This document shows, piece by piece, positions 1 to 7,471 of a stretch of 25,921 nt of DNA; positions within the stretch are counted from its first letter, which is position 1; the number at the start of each line of letters is the position of its first letter. The position numbers were made by a program, and so were the translations under genes. Below the pieces are notes generated by a model, which ran no database searches, was not told where the DNA came from, and saw nothing but the letters and a program-made list of their open reading frames with translations. The stretch comes from Moheibacter sp035515075. GTDB taxonomy: Bacteria > Bacteroidota > Bacteroidia > Flavobacteriales > Weeksellaceae. The stretch is from NCBI GenBank assembly GCA_035515075.1, contig DATJBZ010000004.1, forward strand, positions 1 through 25,921, read 5' to 3'.

Positions 1-305
1 AAACCAGCGTATCCACCTTGCCACTGAAAATTACTGTATTCTTTTCCTTTAGTTTTTATCCAACGACTGCTATTCTTTTTTATTTCCTCTGAAAATTTAG
101 ATAATGCTATGTTTTTAGACAGAATAGCCAGTATATGAATATGATTTTCCGTTCCATTGATTAAAATAGGAATAGAATCATTGGTTTTTATGATACCACC
201 CATATAAGAAAAAAGCTCAGACTCAATCTCAGGCCGTATAAGAGGTTGATTGTGTTTTGTATGAAAAACCAAGTGAACATAAAGTTTAGATAAGGATTGT
301 GCCAT
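1..305 (-). CDS. IS200/IS605-like HUH transposase (RAYT type), 5' part only
   Basis: The gene starts at the ATG complementary to 303-305 and runs off the left edge, so only about 101 N-terminal residues are visible. The protein begins MAQSLSKLYVHLVFHTKHNQ, the usual opening of Y1 transposases (TnpA/RAYT), and carries the HUH metal-binding motif as H55-I56-H57 in ENHIHIL. A FQWQGGYAGF stretch follows at about residues 93-102 and matches the segment that precedes the catalytic tyrosine helix in the family. The catalytic tyrosine lies beyond the window, so whether the gene is intact cannot be judged. HUH transposases nick and join single-stranded DNA at hairpin-marked ends. The hairpin array directly upstream (354-579) fits a RAYT with its REP-like repeats. 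RAYT is preferred over a classical IS200 because of that array, but this is inference. Confidence 0.88.
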   Translation of the reverse strand, partial: MAQSLSKLYVHLVFHTKHNQPLIRPEIESELFSYMGGIIKTNDSIPILINGTENHIHILAILSKNIALSKFSEEIKKNSSRWIKTKGKEYSNFQWQGGYAG

Positions 306-353
306 GTGGTTATATTTTCTACAATTTACCAATTTTATAAAATACCTCCTATT

Positions 354-579
354 TTTATGCTGCCTTTTCAAGGCGCATTTTGATTCTGATTCTTACCAAG
401 GCGTTGCCTTGAGCTAATGTATATTTCCCTTGCAGGGAAATGTTTTGTCAAAATGGAGCACTAAAATTGCTTTAAGGTTTAAGGCAAAGCCCTGAAAGGG
501 CGACCATAACCTAACTTAGAGCAACGCTCTAAGAGCAAAACCATCTCTTCTAAAATGCGCCCTGAAAGGGCAGCATAAA
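354..579. repeat. REP/REPIN-like array: two inverted units of three hairpins
   Basis: Six perfect short hairpins lie at 362-374, 397-411, 424-440, 489-501, 515-533 and 559-571. They form two inverted units around a centre at about 441-488, each unit in the order A-B-A'. The outer 28 bases (354-381 and 552-579) are inverted copies differing only at two positions, which pair with each other in the stem, so the hairpin is kept. The inner B hairpins share an AAC loop when both units are read in the same direction, with different stem sequences. The spacings agree: 12 and 13 bases between A and B, 22 and 25 bases between B and A'. The array sits in the 5' flank of the RAYT-type transposase and just after the stop codon of the next gene. 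It probably serves as a substrate for that enzyme. Confidence 0.8.
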
Positions 580-591
580 TTGCTCGTTTAA

Positions 592-1320
592 TTACCTCCT
601 AATTTTTAAAAGGATTTCATCTTCTGCCTTCAATTTTTCTGAATCAATCTCAAAACTTTCTTTCCAAGAATTTTCATGGTTAAAAATCTTAATATGATAA
701 TCTGTTGATTGAGATAATAACGCCGAAAAATCGCCGAATTCATCGGTTATCTTTTTTTCTATATCATGAATTACATACAAATTCAACATAGGTTTCCTCA
801 AAACACTGATTTGAATTGAATCTCCAACAATTGGTTTTTCAAAATCATCCACTACTTTGAATTTGACTGTTTTGAGTTGTTTAGATTCATTAGGATAGTA
901 GTTCTTCAAATTTAGAGCCAGCAAAAAACAGAATACGGTTGAAATAAACAATAAAATCAATTTTGGTCCAGAAGAAAATTGCCGTTTTTTACGATTCATT
1001 GTGAGAAGAAGAAATAATGATGAACAAAAAAATGAAACCAAGTAACCCCCACCGTTTCTCAAATGAAAAAACAAATACAAGACATACAATAGAATAAGCG
1101 AAACTGAAGAAATTAAAAAGCCTACTAAAAAACTTTTATGAATTTCTAATTTCATGATTTTAAACAATATCAATGTATGAATCAAGCCTGTACTTATAAG
1201 AATTATCCAATCAAGATACCCAAGTAATAAAATCGAAACAACTCCCAACAAACCTCCACTCACAATATAAGCCATAATAAGAAGCATGACTATTGAGAAA
1301 GTATTATTTTCAGTATTCAT
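592..1320 (-). CDS. Membrane protein with C-terminal Ig/carboxypeptidase-regulatory-like domain, function unknown
   Basis: This 242-residue protein is not recognised. Residues about 8-136 hold some five hydrophobic segments (roughly 8-33, 36-54, 62-85, 89-107, 118-136), with a basic loop MNRKKRQ between the fourth and fifth. Residues about 147-242 form a soluble tail (FKVVDDFEKPIVGDSIQIS, then TDEFGDFS) that resembles the beta-sandwich of carboxypeptidase-regulatory-like domains. By the positive-inside rule the MNRKKRQ loop should be cytoplasmic, which would place the tail outside. The gene ends 12 bases after the REP-like array and starts 10 bases after the phosphatase stop on the same strand, so it may be read through from pafA. 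Function is unknown; the topology and domain assignment are inference. Confidence 0.75.
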   Translation of the reverse strand: MNTENNTFSIVMLLIMAYIVSGGLLGVVSILLLGYLDWIILISTGLIHTLILFKIMKLEIHKSFLVGFLISSVSLILLYVLYLFFHLRNGGGYLVSFFCSSLFLLLTMNRKKRQFSSGPKLILLFISTVFCFLLALNLKNYYPNESKQLKTVKFKVVDDFEKPIVGDSIQISVLRKPMLNLYVIHDIEKKITDEFGDFSALLSQSTDYHIKIFNHENSWKESFEIDSEKLKAEDEILLKIRR

Positions 1321-1330
1321 CCCATTTTAA

Positions 1331-2980
1331 TCAACGATCCAACAACTCAACAATCGGTTTTCCAATGTTTCCGTTGGGTTCTTGAATGTGCAACAAAGCA
1401 GAAATCGTGGGCGCAATATCCGTCATATACACCTGTGCATGCGTGCTTCCTTTTTGAATGCCCCAACCCATAAAAACCAAAGGAATGTGGCTATCGTAAG
1501 GATTCCAAGCACCGTGCGTCGTTCCTTTGGTGTCTTTGTAAAAATCATACCATTGCGGTTCGTAAATCAACTGAATGTCGCCGCTTCTTTTGTGGTGGTA
1601 ACCATTGATGGCCATGGTCCGCAAACGCTCTGGCATCGAAGATTGATTCAATTTCTCCATGTCTTCAGCAAATAAAATCGCTGGTTGTTTTTTATACAAA
1701 CGAACCACTTCTTTTTTGATGATGGCTTCATCCAAACCATGTTTTTCAATTTTCTGATGGTCCAAAAAAACTTGGTTATTGAATACCGCATAAATCAATT
1801 TTTCAACCCCAAACTTTTTAGTTAAACTTTGGTTGATTTCACTCAACACTTCTTTTCTTTGAAACAAACCCGCTTCGCCTTTTTGGTCCAAAATAAATTG
1901 TGGGTTGTGCGCTGCACCATGATCTGCGGTCAAAAACAAAGTGTAATTTCCTTTGCCTACCGTTTGATCCAAATGATCCAAAAACTGTCCTAAATCTTGG
2001 TCCAAACGCAAATAAGTATCTTCAATTTTGGCGGAATTGATGGCAAATTGATGTCCCACATAATCGGTAGAAGACAAACTGATCGCTAGAAAATCCGGCA
2101 CATTGGCTGAGTTTTGACCTAACTTTTCATTCTTCATGACTTCTTTGGCAAATTCCAAGGTCAATGTATTCCCAAAAGGAGTTGACTTGATGACATCTTT
2201 GCCCTCTTTTGCTCTTTTGGCAATGCTTTTCAAATCAATTGGAAAAGTTACTTTCTCCCCATCGATATAAGAAGCTTCGTACGGATTGTCGTCTTTGACA
2301 AAATCATTGTAAGTTGTCAATGGATACAAAGGTTTCCATCCTTGATTCAAATACCGATCGGTGTGTTTTTCTTGGTTAAATTTGGTAACATAATTCGGCA
2401 ATTCTTTCATGTAAAAGGTAGAAGAAATCCAATTTCCATCGACCATCCAATACGCTGCATCGGCAAAATGTCCCGCAGGCAAAATCGCACCACGGTCTTT
2501 CAAAGAAATCCCAATTACTTTGGATTGAAAATTGGTTGCCAATTTCAATTCATCGGTCATGGTCGTCGTCAACAAATTCTTAGGCGACATCTTTCCTTGT
2601 TTATTTTTGGCATCCAAACCTACGCCTTCGACCGCATCATCTTGTGAACAATACATCCTGGTCTGAGTTTCTCTCATGTAAAAATCATTGCCTGCAATGC
2701 CATGAATCGCCGGAACACTGCCCGTATACACCGTACTATGTCCGATGCCTGTATACGTTGGCACATAAGGAATCAAAGTATTTTCTGCCGAAAAGCCTTC
2801 ATTCAACAAGCGTTTGAAACCTTTCTCACCATAACGGTCATAGTATTTGTACAAATAATCCCAACGCATTTGGTCCACCACCAAACCGACCACCAATTTG
2901 GGACGTTCGTTGTTTTTTTTGACCTGTGAAAATGCAAAAGTTTGAAGCAATAAAAAATAGAAAATCAATAACCGATTCAT
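1331..2980 (-). CDS. pafA: Alkaline phosphatase, PafA-like (phosphate-irrepressible type)
   Basis: This periplasmic phosphomonoesterase of the alkaline phosphatase superfamily releases phosphate from organic monoesters. The ATG at 2980 gives 549 residues; a TTG six bases upstream is also open but less likely. A signal peptide covers about residues 1-18 (ends FAFSQ). The PafA active-site set is visible: D36 (VVDQMRWDY), nucleophile T77 (PTYTGIGHS), N98 (GIAGND), K161 and R163 (SLKDRGA), D306 and H310 (STDYVGHQ), D353 and H354 (TADHGA), and H489 (TTHGAWNP). The K-x-R pair marks the monoesterase group rather than the related phosphodiesterases. In characterised flavobacterial PafA, expression and activity are not shut down by phosphate. 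A TAGCTTTG box lies upstream at 3007-3014. Confidence 0.92.
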   Translation of the reverse strand: MNRLLIFYFLLLQTFAFSQVKKNNERPKLVVGLVVDQMRWDYLYKYYDRYGEKGFKRLLNEGFSAENTLIPYVPTYTGIGHSTVYTGSVPAIHGIAGNDFYMRETQTRMYCSQDDAVEGVGLDAKNKQGKMSPKNLLTTTMTDELKLATNFQSKVIGISLKDRGAILPAGHFADAAYWMVDGNWISSTFYMKELPNYVTKFNQEKHTDRYLNQGWKPLYPLTTYNDFVKDDNPYEASYIDGEKVTFPIDLKSIAKRAKEGKDVIKSTPFGNTLTLEFAKEVMKNEKLGQNSANVPDFLAISLSSTDYVGHQFAINSAKIEDTYLRLDQDLGQFLDHLDQTVGKGNYTLFLTADHGAAHNPQFILDQKGEAGLFQRKEVLSEINQSLTKKFGVEKLIYAVFNNQVFLDHQKIEKHGLDEAIIKKEVVRLYKKQPAILFAEDMEKLNQSSMPERLRTMAINGYHHKRSGDIQLIYEPQWYDFYKDTKGTTHGAWNPYDSHIPLVFMGWGIQKGSTHAQVYMTDIAPTISALLHIQEPNGNIGKPIVELLDR

Positions 2981-3006
2981 GAACAATAGTTTATCATTTA
3001 AAAAGA

Positions 3007-3014
3007 CAAAGCTA
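3007..3014 (-). promoter_or_regulatory. Putative -7 box (TAGCTTTG) for pafA
   Basis: The minus strand reads TAGCTTTG, an exact match to the Bacteroidetes TAnnTTTG -7 consensus, 26 bases before the chosen ATG. No clear TTG -33 element is seen at the usual 19-base spacing. Confidence 0.45.
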
Positions 3015-3095
3015 CTACTTTCTATGTTAAAATAATGGTAAATCTCTTGTTGAAACTGTGGTGAAGCGCTCTAAAGAATGGGAAATTTGCTTTTT

Positions 3096-3422
3096 CTAAT
3101 GGCTTTGAAACCTGAACTCACAAACCTCTTTGGGATCGGCGCCATTGAACATTTCGGTCAATAAACGCACACATTGATGGACATTGCACAAAGCTTGAAA
3201 AGTACCATGCTGCACAAAATCTGGAATTTCAACCAACCAAAAGAAACGATTGTATTTTTGAAATTGCACCAAGGTCCCATCTTCCAACAATAAACCAAAA
3301 GTACTGCCATCCATTTGTGGCAAATTTTCAAAAACATCCAACGCTTGTTCCAAGGTAGATTCCAGCGGAAAATCCATCGAAACTTTGTGGTTTTCGGAGA
3401 TATTTTCAAAAAATAATTTCAT
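3096..3422 (-). CDS. Small conserved-looking protein, function unknown
   Basis: This 108-residue protein was not recognised. It has no signal peptide or membrane segment and looks cytoplasmic. It begins MKLFFENISENHKVSMDF and has alternating hydrophobic patterning (STFGLLLEDGTLVQFQKYNRFFWLVEIPDF) that suggests a beta-sheet core, then a helical segment ending in MFNGADPKEVCEF. Several tryptophan, phenylalanine and cysteine residues suggest a folded domain. It is transcribed away from the E1 gene, with which it shares a 160-base intergenic region. A TACATTTG box (minus strand, 3428-3435) ends only five bases before the ATG, so the transcript may have almost no leader. A second open frame inside it (3158-3409) is a shadow. 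Confidence 0.72.
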   Translation of the reverse strand: MKLFFENISENHKVSMDFPLESTLEQALDVFENLPQMDGSTFGLLLEDGTLVQFQKYNRFFWLVEIPDFVQHGTFQALCNVHQCVRLLTEMFNGADPKEVCEFRFQSH

Positions 3423-3427
3423 CGTTT

Positions 3428-3435
3428 CAAATGTA
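3428..3435 (-). promoter_or_regulatory. Putative -7 box (TACATTTG), nearly leaderless gene
   Basis: The minus strand reads TACATTTG, an exact TAnnTTTG match. A TATG lies 19 bases upstream in place of the TTTG -33 element. Only five bases separate the box from the ATG at 3422, so transcription would begin at or next to the start codon. Confidence 0.45.
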
Positions 3436-3556
3436 TTAAAAACCGATTGACTAACATAATTTCTTTTTTAAACAAAAATTTTCGCTAAAAAACAGTGCGC
3501 AAAGTCTTTCCCACAGAACATTCGATGATTTATTTTTCACAGCCAAAAAAATCCGC

Positions 3557-3564
3557 TAATTTTG
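3557..3564 (+). promoter_or_regulatory. Putative -7 box (TAATTTTG) for the E1 gene; decides the start
   Basis: TAATTTTG matches the TAnnTTTG consensus and lies 18 bases before the ATG at 3583. It overlaps an in-frame TTG at 3562, which argues against that TTG being the translation start. Confidence 0.5.
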
Positions 3565-3582
3565 GGCTTTAATTTGAAAAAA

Positions 3583-5559
3583 ATGAACCCAATTCAATAT
3601 ACCGACCAACAATATTTTGATTTTTACAAGGCATTGCTTTTGCCTCGAATGATTGAAGAAAGAATGCTCATCAGTTTACGGCAAGGGAAAATCTCCAAAT
3701 GGTTTTCGGCTTGGGGACAAGAAGCGATTTCAGTCGGTGTTACTTTGGCGATGGATCCGGAAGAGTACGTGCTGACGATGCACAGGAATTTGGGCGTTTT
3801 CACAGCGAGAAATATTCCGCTCAATCAACTTTTTGCACAATTCCAAGGAAAGGCCGAAGGCTTTACCAAAGGACGCGATCGTTCGTTTCATTTTGGCACT
3901 CAAAAACATAAAATTGTGGGCATGATTTCTCATTTGGGTTCTCAAATGGGCGTTGCGGATGGAATAGCCTTGGCGAATTTACTTCAAAAAAACAACCAAG
4001 CTACCCTCGTTTTTACGGGAGATGGTGGCGCAAGTGAAGGGGATTTTCATGAAGCCATCAACATGGCGGCAGTTTGGAATTTGCCTTTGATTGTTTTGGT
4101 TGAAAATAACCAATGGGGATTGTCCACGCCTTCGTCCGAACAATTCAAAATGAAATCTTTTGCAGACAAAGGCATTGGCTATGGAATCGATGCAGTTTCC
4201 ATCAATGGCAATGATTTTATAGAAGTCTATGAAACCGTGCAACATTGGGCAAAAGAAATTAGAAAAAATCCACGACCTGTTTTGATCGAATGCATGACTT
4301 TCCGAATGCGTGGACATGAGGAAGCGTCAGGAACGGCGTATTATCCAGAAGGTTTGATCGAATCATGGGAAGACAAAGATCCGATTGTACAATTTGAAAA
4401 TTTATTAAAAGAAAAAGGTGTTTTGACCAATGAAAGCATTGTCAATTTGCGAAAAGAAATGAGTGATTTCATTTTGGAAGAATTGAGCATTGCGGATGCC
4501 TACCCTAAAATCATTCCCAACAAAGCATTGGAAATGGCCGATGTCTATGCGGATTTTGCCAATGAAGCCATTGCGCCCACAACCATAGAAAATGACCGAG
4601 AAATCCGTTTCATCGATGCGATTACTGACGCTTTGGACGAAGCGATGCAACGCTATCCTGATTTGGTATTCATGGGGCAAGACATTGCAGAATACGGTGG
4701 TGCTTTCAAGGTGACAGAAGGCTTTGTAGAACGTTATGGCAAAGCGCGCATTCGCAACACACCGATTTGTGAAGCAGCAGTCATCGGTGCCGGTTTGGGC
4801 TTGTCCATTCGCGGTCAAAAGAGCATGATTGAAATGCAGTTTTCAGATTTCGTGTCGGAAGGCTTCAATCAAATCGTCAACAACTTGGCCAAAAGCCATT
4901 ACCGTTGGGGACAAAATGCAGATGTGGTGATTCGAATGCCAACAGGCGGTGGCGTGGCGGCTGGTCCTTTCCATTCGCAATCCACGGAAGCGTGGTTCAC
5001 CAAAATTCCAGGTTTAAAAATTGTGTATCCTGCAACGCCAGAAGATGCCAAAGCCTTGCTATTACAGGCTTTTGCAGATCCCAATCCTGTTTTATTCTTT
5101 GAACACAAAAAATTGTACCGAAGTTTGAAAAGCGTGGTTCCAACTGGCTATTACACTTTGCCCTTTGGTAAAGCGCGTTTCCACCAAGAAGGCAAAGATT
5201 TGACGATCATTACTTATGGCTTAGGGGTTCATATTGCTTTGGAAGTGCTGCAAAAACATCCTGAAATTGAAGCCGATTTGATCGATTTGAGAACTTTGAT
5301 TCCTTGGGACAAAAACGCCGTCTTGGCATCGGTGAAAAAAACTGGAAAAGCCATTATTTTGCATGAAGATACTTTGGTCAATGGTTTTGGTGGGGAAATT
5401 TCGGCTTATCTTTCGGAAGAAGCTTTTGAAGATTTGGATGCACCAGTTTTTAGAGCAGCGAGCATGAATAGTCCGATACCATTCAATGCGGATTTGGAAA
5501 AACAATTCATGCCAGACCAAGAATTTGAAGAGAAATTGCTGAAGCTGTGGAAGTATTAA
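3583..5559 (+). CDS. 2-oxo acid dehydrogenase E1, fused alpha-beta (branched-chain type)
   Basis: This is the thiamine-diphosphate-dependent E1 component of a 2-oxo acid dehydrogenase complex, probably branched-chain 2-oxoisovalerate dehydrogenase, which decarboxylates the oxo acid and passes the acyl group to E2 lipoate. The alpha-like half (about residues 1-335) carries the ThDP motif GDGGASEGD (G146-D147-G148) and closes it with NNQWG (N175-N176). The beta-like half begins near residue 338 (DREIRFIDAITDALDEA) and includes MGQDIAEYGGAFKVTEGF and a C-terminal transketolase-like domain. Fusion of the two subunits in one chain of 658 residues is common in Bacteroidetes. The ATG at 3583 is chosen because the TTG at 3562 lies in the promoter box. 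No E2 or E3 gene is nearby. Substrate preference (branched-chain or pyruvate) cannot be fixed from sequence alone. Confidence 0.9.
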   Translation: MNPIQYTDQQYFDFYKALLLPRMIEERMLISLRQGKISKWFSAWGQEAISVGVTLAMDPEEYVLTMHRNLGVFTARNIPLNQLFAQFQGKAEGFTKGRDRSFHFGTQKHKIVGMISHLGSQMGVADGIALANLLQKNNQATLVFTGDGGASEGDFHEAINMAAVWNLPLIVLVENNQWGLSTPSSEQFKMKSFADKGIGYGIDAVSINGNDFIEVYETVQHWAKEIRKNPRPVLIECMTFRMRGHEEASGTAYYPEGLIESWEDKDPIVQFENLLKEKGVLTNESIVNLRKEMSDFILEELSIADAYPKIIPNKALEMADVYADFANEAIAPTTIENDREIRFIDAITDALDEAMQRYPDLVFMGQDIAEYGGAFKVTEGFVERYGKARIRNTPICEAAVIGAGLGLSIRGQKSMIEMQFSDFVSEGFNQIVNNLAKSHYRWGQNADVVIRMPTGGGVAAGPFHSQSTEAWFTKIPGLKIVYPATPEDAKALLLQAFADPNPVLFFEHKKLYRSLKSVVPTGYYTLPFGKARFHQEGKDLTIITYGLGVHIALEVLQKHPEIEADLIDLRTLIPWDKNAVLASVKKTGKAIILHEDTLVNGFGGEISAYLSEEAFEDLDAPVFRAASMNSPIPFNADLEKQFMPDQEFEEKLLKLWKY

Positions 5560-5610
5560 TCGAAATAAATATGAAAAAAAACCATGCTTGATTTTTCATT
5601 GAATCCATAA

Positions 5611-5640
5611 AAAAAATCCACTCGATTGAGTGGATTTTTT
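5611..5640. terminator. Bidirectional intrinsic terminator
   Basis: A perfect 13-bp stem (arms 5611-5623 and 5628-5640, GATT loop) has A-tracts and T-tracts at its ends, so it can work in both directions. It lies between the convergent E1 and M20 dipeptidase genes. Confidence 0.85.
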
Positions 5641-5659
5641 ATGCAATTTTATTTTTAAC

Positions 5660-7042
5660 TTAACCTTCTACATAGAATTTATAGAAATATGGAATGGTTT
5701 CAATTCCTTTGTAGAAATTAAACAATCCAAAGTTTTCGTTGGGTGAATGGATCACATCAGAATTTAATCCAAAGCCCATCAATACTGATTTTGAGCCCAA
5801 TTCTTTTTCAAACAAAGCAACGATCGGAATGCTTCCTCCACCTCTTACGGGCAAAGCTTCTTTTCCGAAAGTTTCTGTCATGGCTTTCTTGGCTGCCAAA
5901 TAGCCTTTGTCCGTTGTGGGCAAAACATAACCATGTCCACCATGGTGTGGTTTCACTTTAACAACTACTGAAGAAGGTGCCAAAGTTGGGAAGTAATCCG
6001 CAAACAATTGGGTAATTTTCTCAGGATCTTGATGAGGTACCAAACGCATGGAAATCTTCGCATAAGCATGAGAAGCAATCACTGTTTTGGCTCCTTCACC
6101 TGTATAACCTCCCCACATTCCATTCACATCCAAAGTAGGGCGAATCGAAGTTCTTTCCAAAGTTGTATAACCTTTTTCTCCTTGAATGTCAGCAATACCA
6201 ATCGATTGTTTGTAATCTTCTAAATCAAAAGGAACTTTTGCCATTTCTGCACGATCTTCTGCGGAAAGTTCTTCTACATCATCGTAAAAACCAGGAATGG
6301 TGATTTTCCCATTTTCGTCATGCAATTTTGCAATCATGTCACACAATACATTGATCGGATTGGGCACCGCTCCACCATAAACGCCAGAGTGCATGTCCAA
6401 ATCTGCACCCTTCACCTCTACTTCCACATAACTCAAACCTCTCAAACCTACTGAAACAGAAGGCTGATCGTTTGAAATAATTTCTGTATCAGAAATCAAT
6501 ATGATGTCATTTTTTAGTTTTTCTTTGTTCTGACGAACGAATTCCCCCAAACTATTTGAACCTACTTCTTCTTCTCCTTCAATCATGAATTTGATGTTAC
6601 AAGGCAATTGATTGGTCTGCACCATCGCTTCAAATGCTTTGACATGCATAAAGAATTGACCTTTGTCATCGGCAGATCCTCTGGCAAAAATAGCGCCTTC
6701 GGGATGGATTTTCGTCTTTTTAATTACGGGTTCAAATGGACCTGACTCCCACAAATCAATCGGATCAGCTGGCTGCACGTCGTAGTGACCATAAACCAAA
6801 ACTGTAGGAAGATTTTCATCGATTATTTTTTCGCCATAAACCACTGGATAACCGCTCGTTTCGCAAACTTCTACTTCGTCCGCACCGGCTGCTTTTAAAA
6901 ACTCAGCTACTTTATCCGCCGTATTCAACACATCTTGATTGAATGCAGGATCAGCACTGACTGAAGGGATTTTTAGTAATTCAATTAACTCGTCTAAGAA
7001 TCGTTGTTTATTTTCTTCAATAAACTTTTTCGTTTCGTCCAT
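5660..7042 (-). CDS. M20 family dipeptidase (CNDP-like metallopeptidase)
   Basis: This cytoplasmic di-zinc metallopeptidase hydrolyses dipeptides. Its 460 residues and motifs fit the M20 dipeptidase (carnosinase-like) group: H86-x-D88 in YGHYDVQPAD, D125 in GSADDKG, E158 (base) and E159 (metal) in EGEEEVGS, D185 in ISDTE, H218 in DMHSG (dimerisation-domain side), and H432 in VIHSPNE. There is no signal peptide. The Leu/Ile-rich N-terminus (DELIELLKIPSVSADP) is the normal family opening. It is convergent with the E1 gene and divergent from the DUF4286 gene. An imperfect promoter box (TAGCTTTT, minus strand, 7063-7070) lies upstream. The exact dipeptide specificity is unknown. Confidence 0.92.
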   Translation of the reverse strand: MDETKKFIEENKQRFLDELIELLKIPSVSADPAFNQDVLNTADKVAEFLKAAGADEVEVCETSGYPVVYGEKIIDENLPTVLVYGHYDVQPADPIDLWESGPFEPVIKKTKIHPEGAIFARGSADDKGQFFMHVKAFEAMVQTNQLPCNIKFMIEGEEEVGSNSLGEFVRQNKEKLKNDIILISDTEIISNDQPSVSVGLRGLSYVEVEVKGADLDMHSGVYGGAVPNPINVLCDMIAKLHDENGKITIPGFYDDVEELSAEDRAEMAKVPFDLEDYKQSIGIADIQGEKGYTTLERTSIRPTLDVNGMWGGYTGEGAKTVIASHAYAKISMRLVPHQDPEKITQLFADYFPTLAPSSVVVKVKPHHGGHGYVLPTTDKGYLAAKKAMTETFGKEALPVRGGGSIPIVALFEKELGSKSVLMGFGLNSDVIHSPNENFGLFNFYKGIETIPYFYKFYVEG

Positions 7043-7117
7043 TTATCGTTTTATTTTAAATAAAAAGCTAATGTAATAAAAAAATACGCTTTCCAGATCC
7101 TCTTTCTTAAAAACACT

Positions 7118-7125
7118 TATCTTCG
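7118..7125 (+). promoter_or_regulatory. Putative -7 box (TATCTTCG) for the DUF4286 gene
   Basis: TATCTTCG differs from TAnnTTTG at one base and lies 18 bases before the ATG at 7144. No convincing -33 element is seen. Confidence 0.35.
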
Positions 7126-7143
7126 CAACATATTTTAAGAAAT

Positions 7144-7455
7144 ATGATCATTTATAGTGTCACCATCAGTGTGGATGAAAAAATAGAAAAAGAATGGGTG
7201 GATTGGATGCGAAACATCCACATTCCTGAAGTCATGGCAACCGAGTTGTTTCTCAATTGCCGTTTTGCCAAATTAATTTCACACAAAGAAGAGGGCTATG
7301 TCAACTATTCGGCCCAATACAGCTGTGCTTCTTCAGAAAATTTAGATCATTACAAAATGAATTTCGCCAAGCAATTGCAACAAAAATCTTTGGAACAATT
7401 TGCCAATCAAATGCATGCTTTCCGAACAGAATTAGATGTCATTGAAGATTTTTAA
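7144..7455 (+). CDS. DUF4286 family protein
   Basis: This 103-residue cytoplasmic protein opens MIIYSVTISVDEKIEKEWVD and continues WMRNIHIPEVMATELF, the hallmark of the Bacteroidetes DUF4286 family, which resembles small dimeric alpha-beta barrel (ferredoxin-like) domains. No catalytic residues are known to me for this family. It has no signal peptide or membrane segment. It is transcribed alone, divergent from the M20 dipeptidase and convergent with the FtsX-like gene 16 bases away. Function is unknown. Confidence 0.85.
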   Translation: MIIYSVTISVDEKIEKEWVDWMRNIHIPEVMATELFLNCRFAKLISHKEEGYVNYSAQYSCASSENLDHYKMNFAKQLQQKSLEQFANQMHAFRTELDVIEDF

Positions 7456-7471
7456 TCTCTTGTCCATTGTG

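Noticed and set aside
354..579. CRISPR array, because of the repeated hairpins
   Set aside because: The repeats are 13-19 bases, differ in sequence, are inverted to each other, and lack regular unique spacers of constant length.
3562..3582. TTG start of the E1 gene adding seven residues
   Set aside because: The TTG lies within a TAATTTTG promoter box, and the ATG at 3583 gives the normal family N-terminus.
4405..4818. A 137-residue open frame on the minus strand inside the E1 gene
   Set aside because: The plus strand encodes the thiamine-dependent E1 with clear motifs; the minus frame has no recognisable domain.
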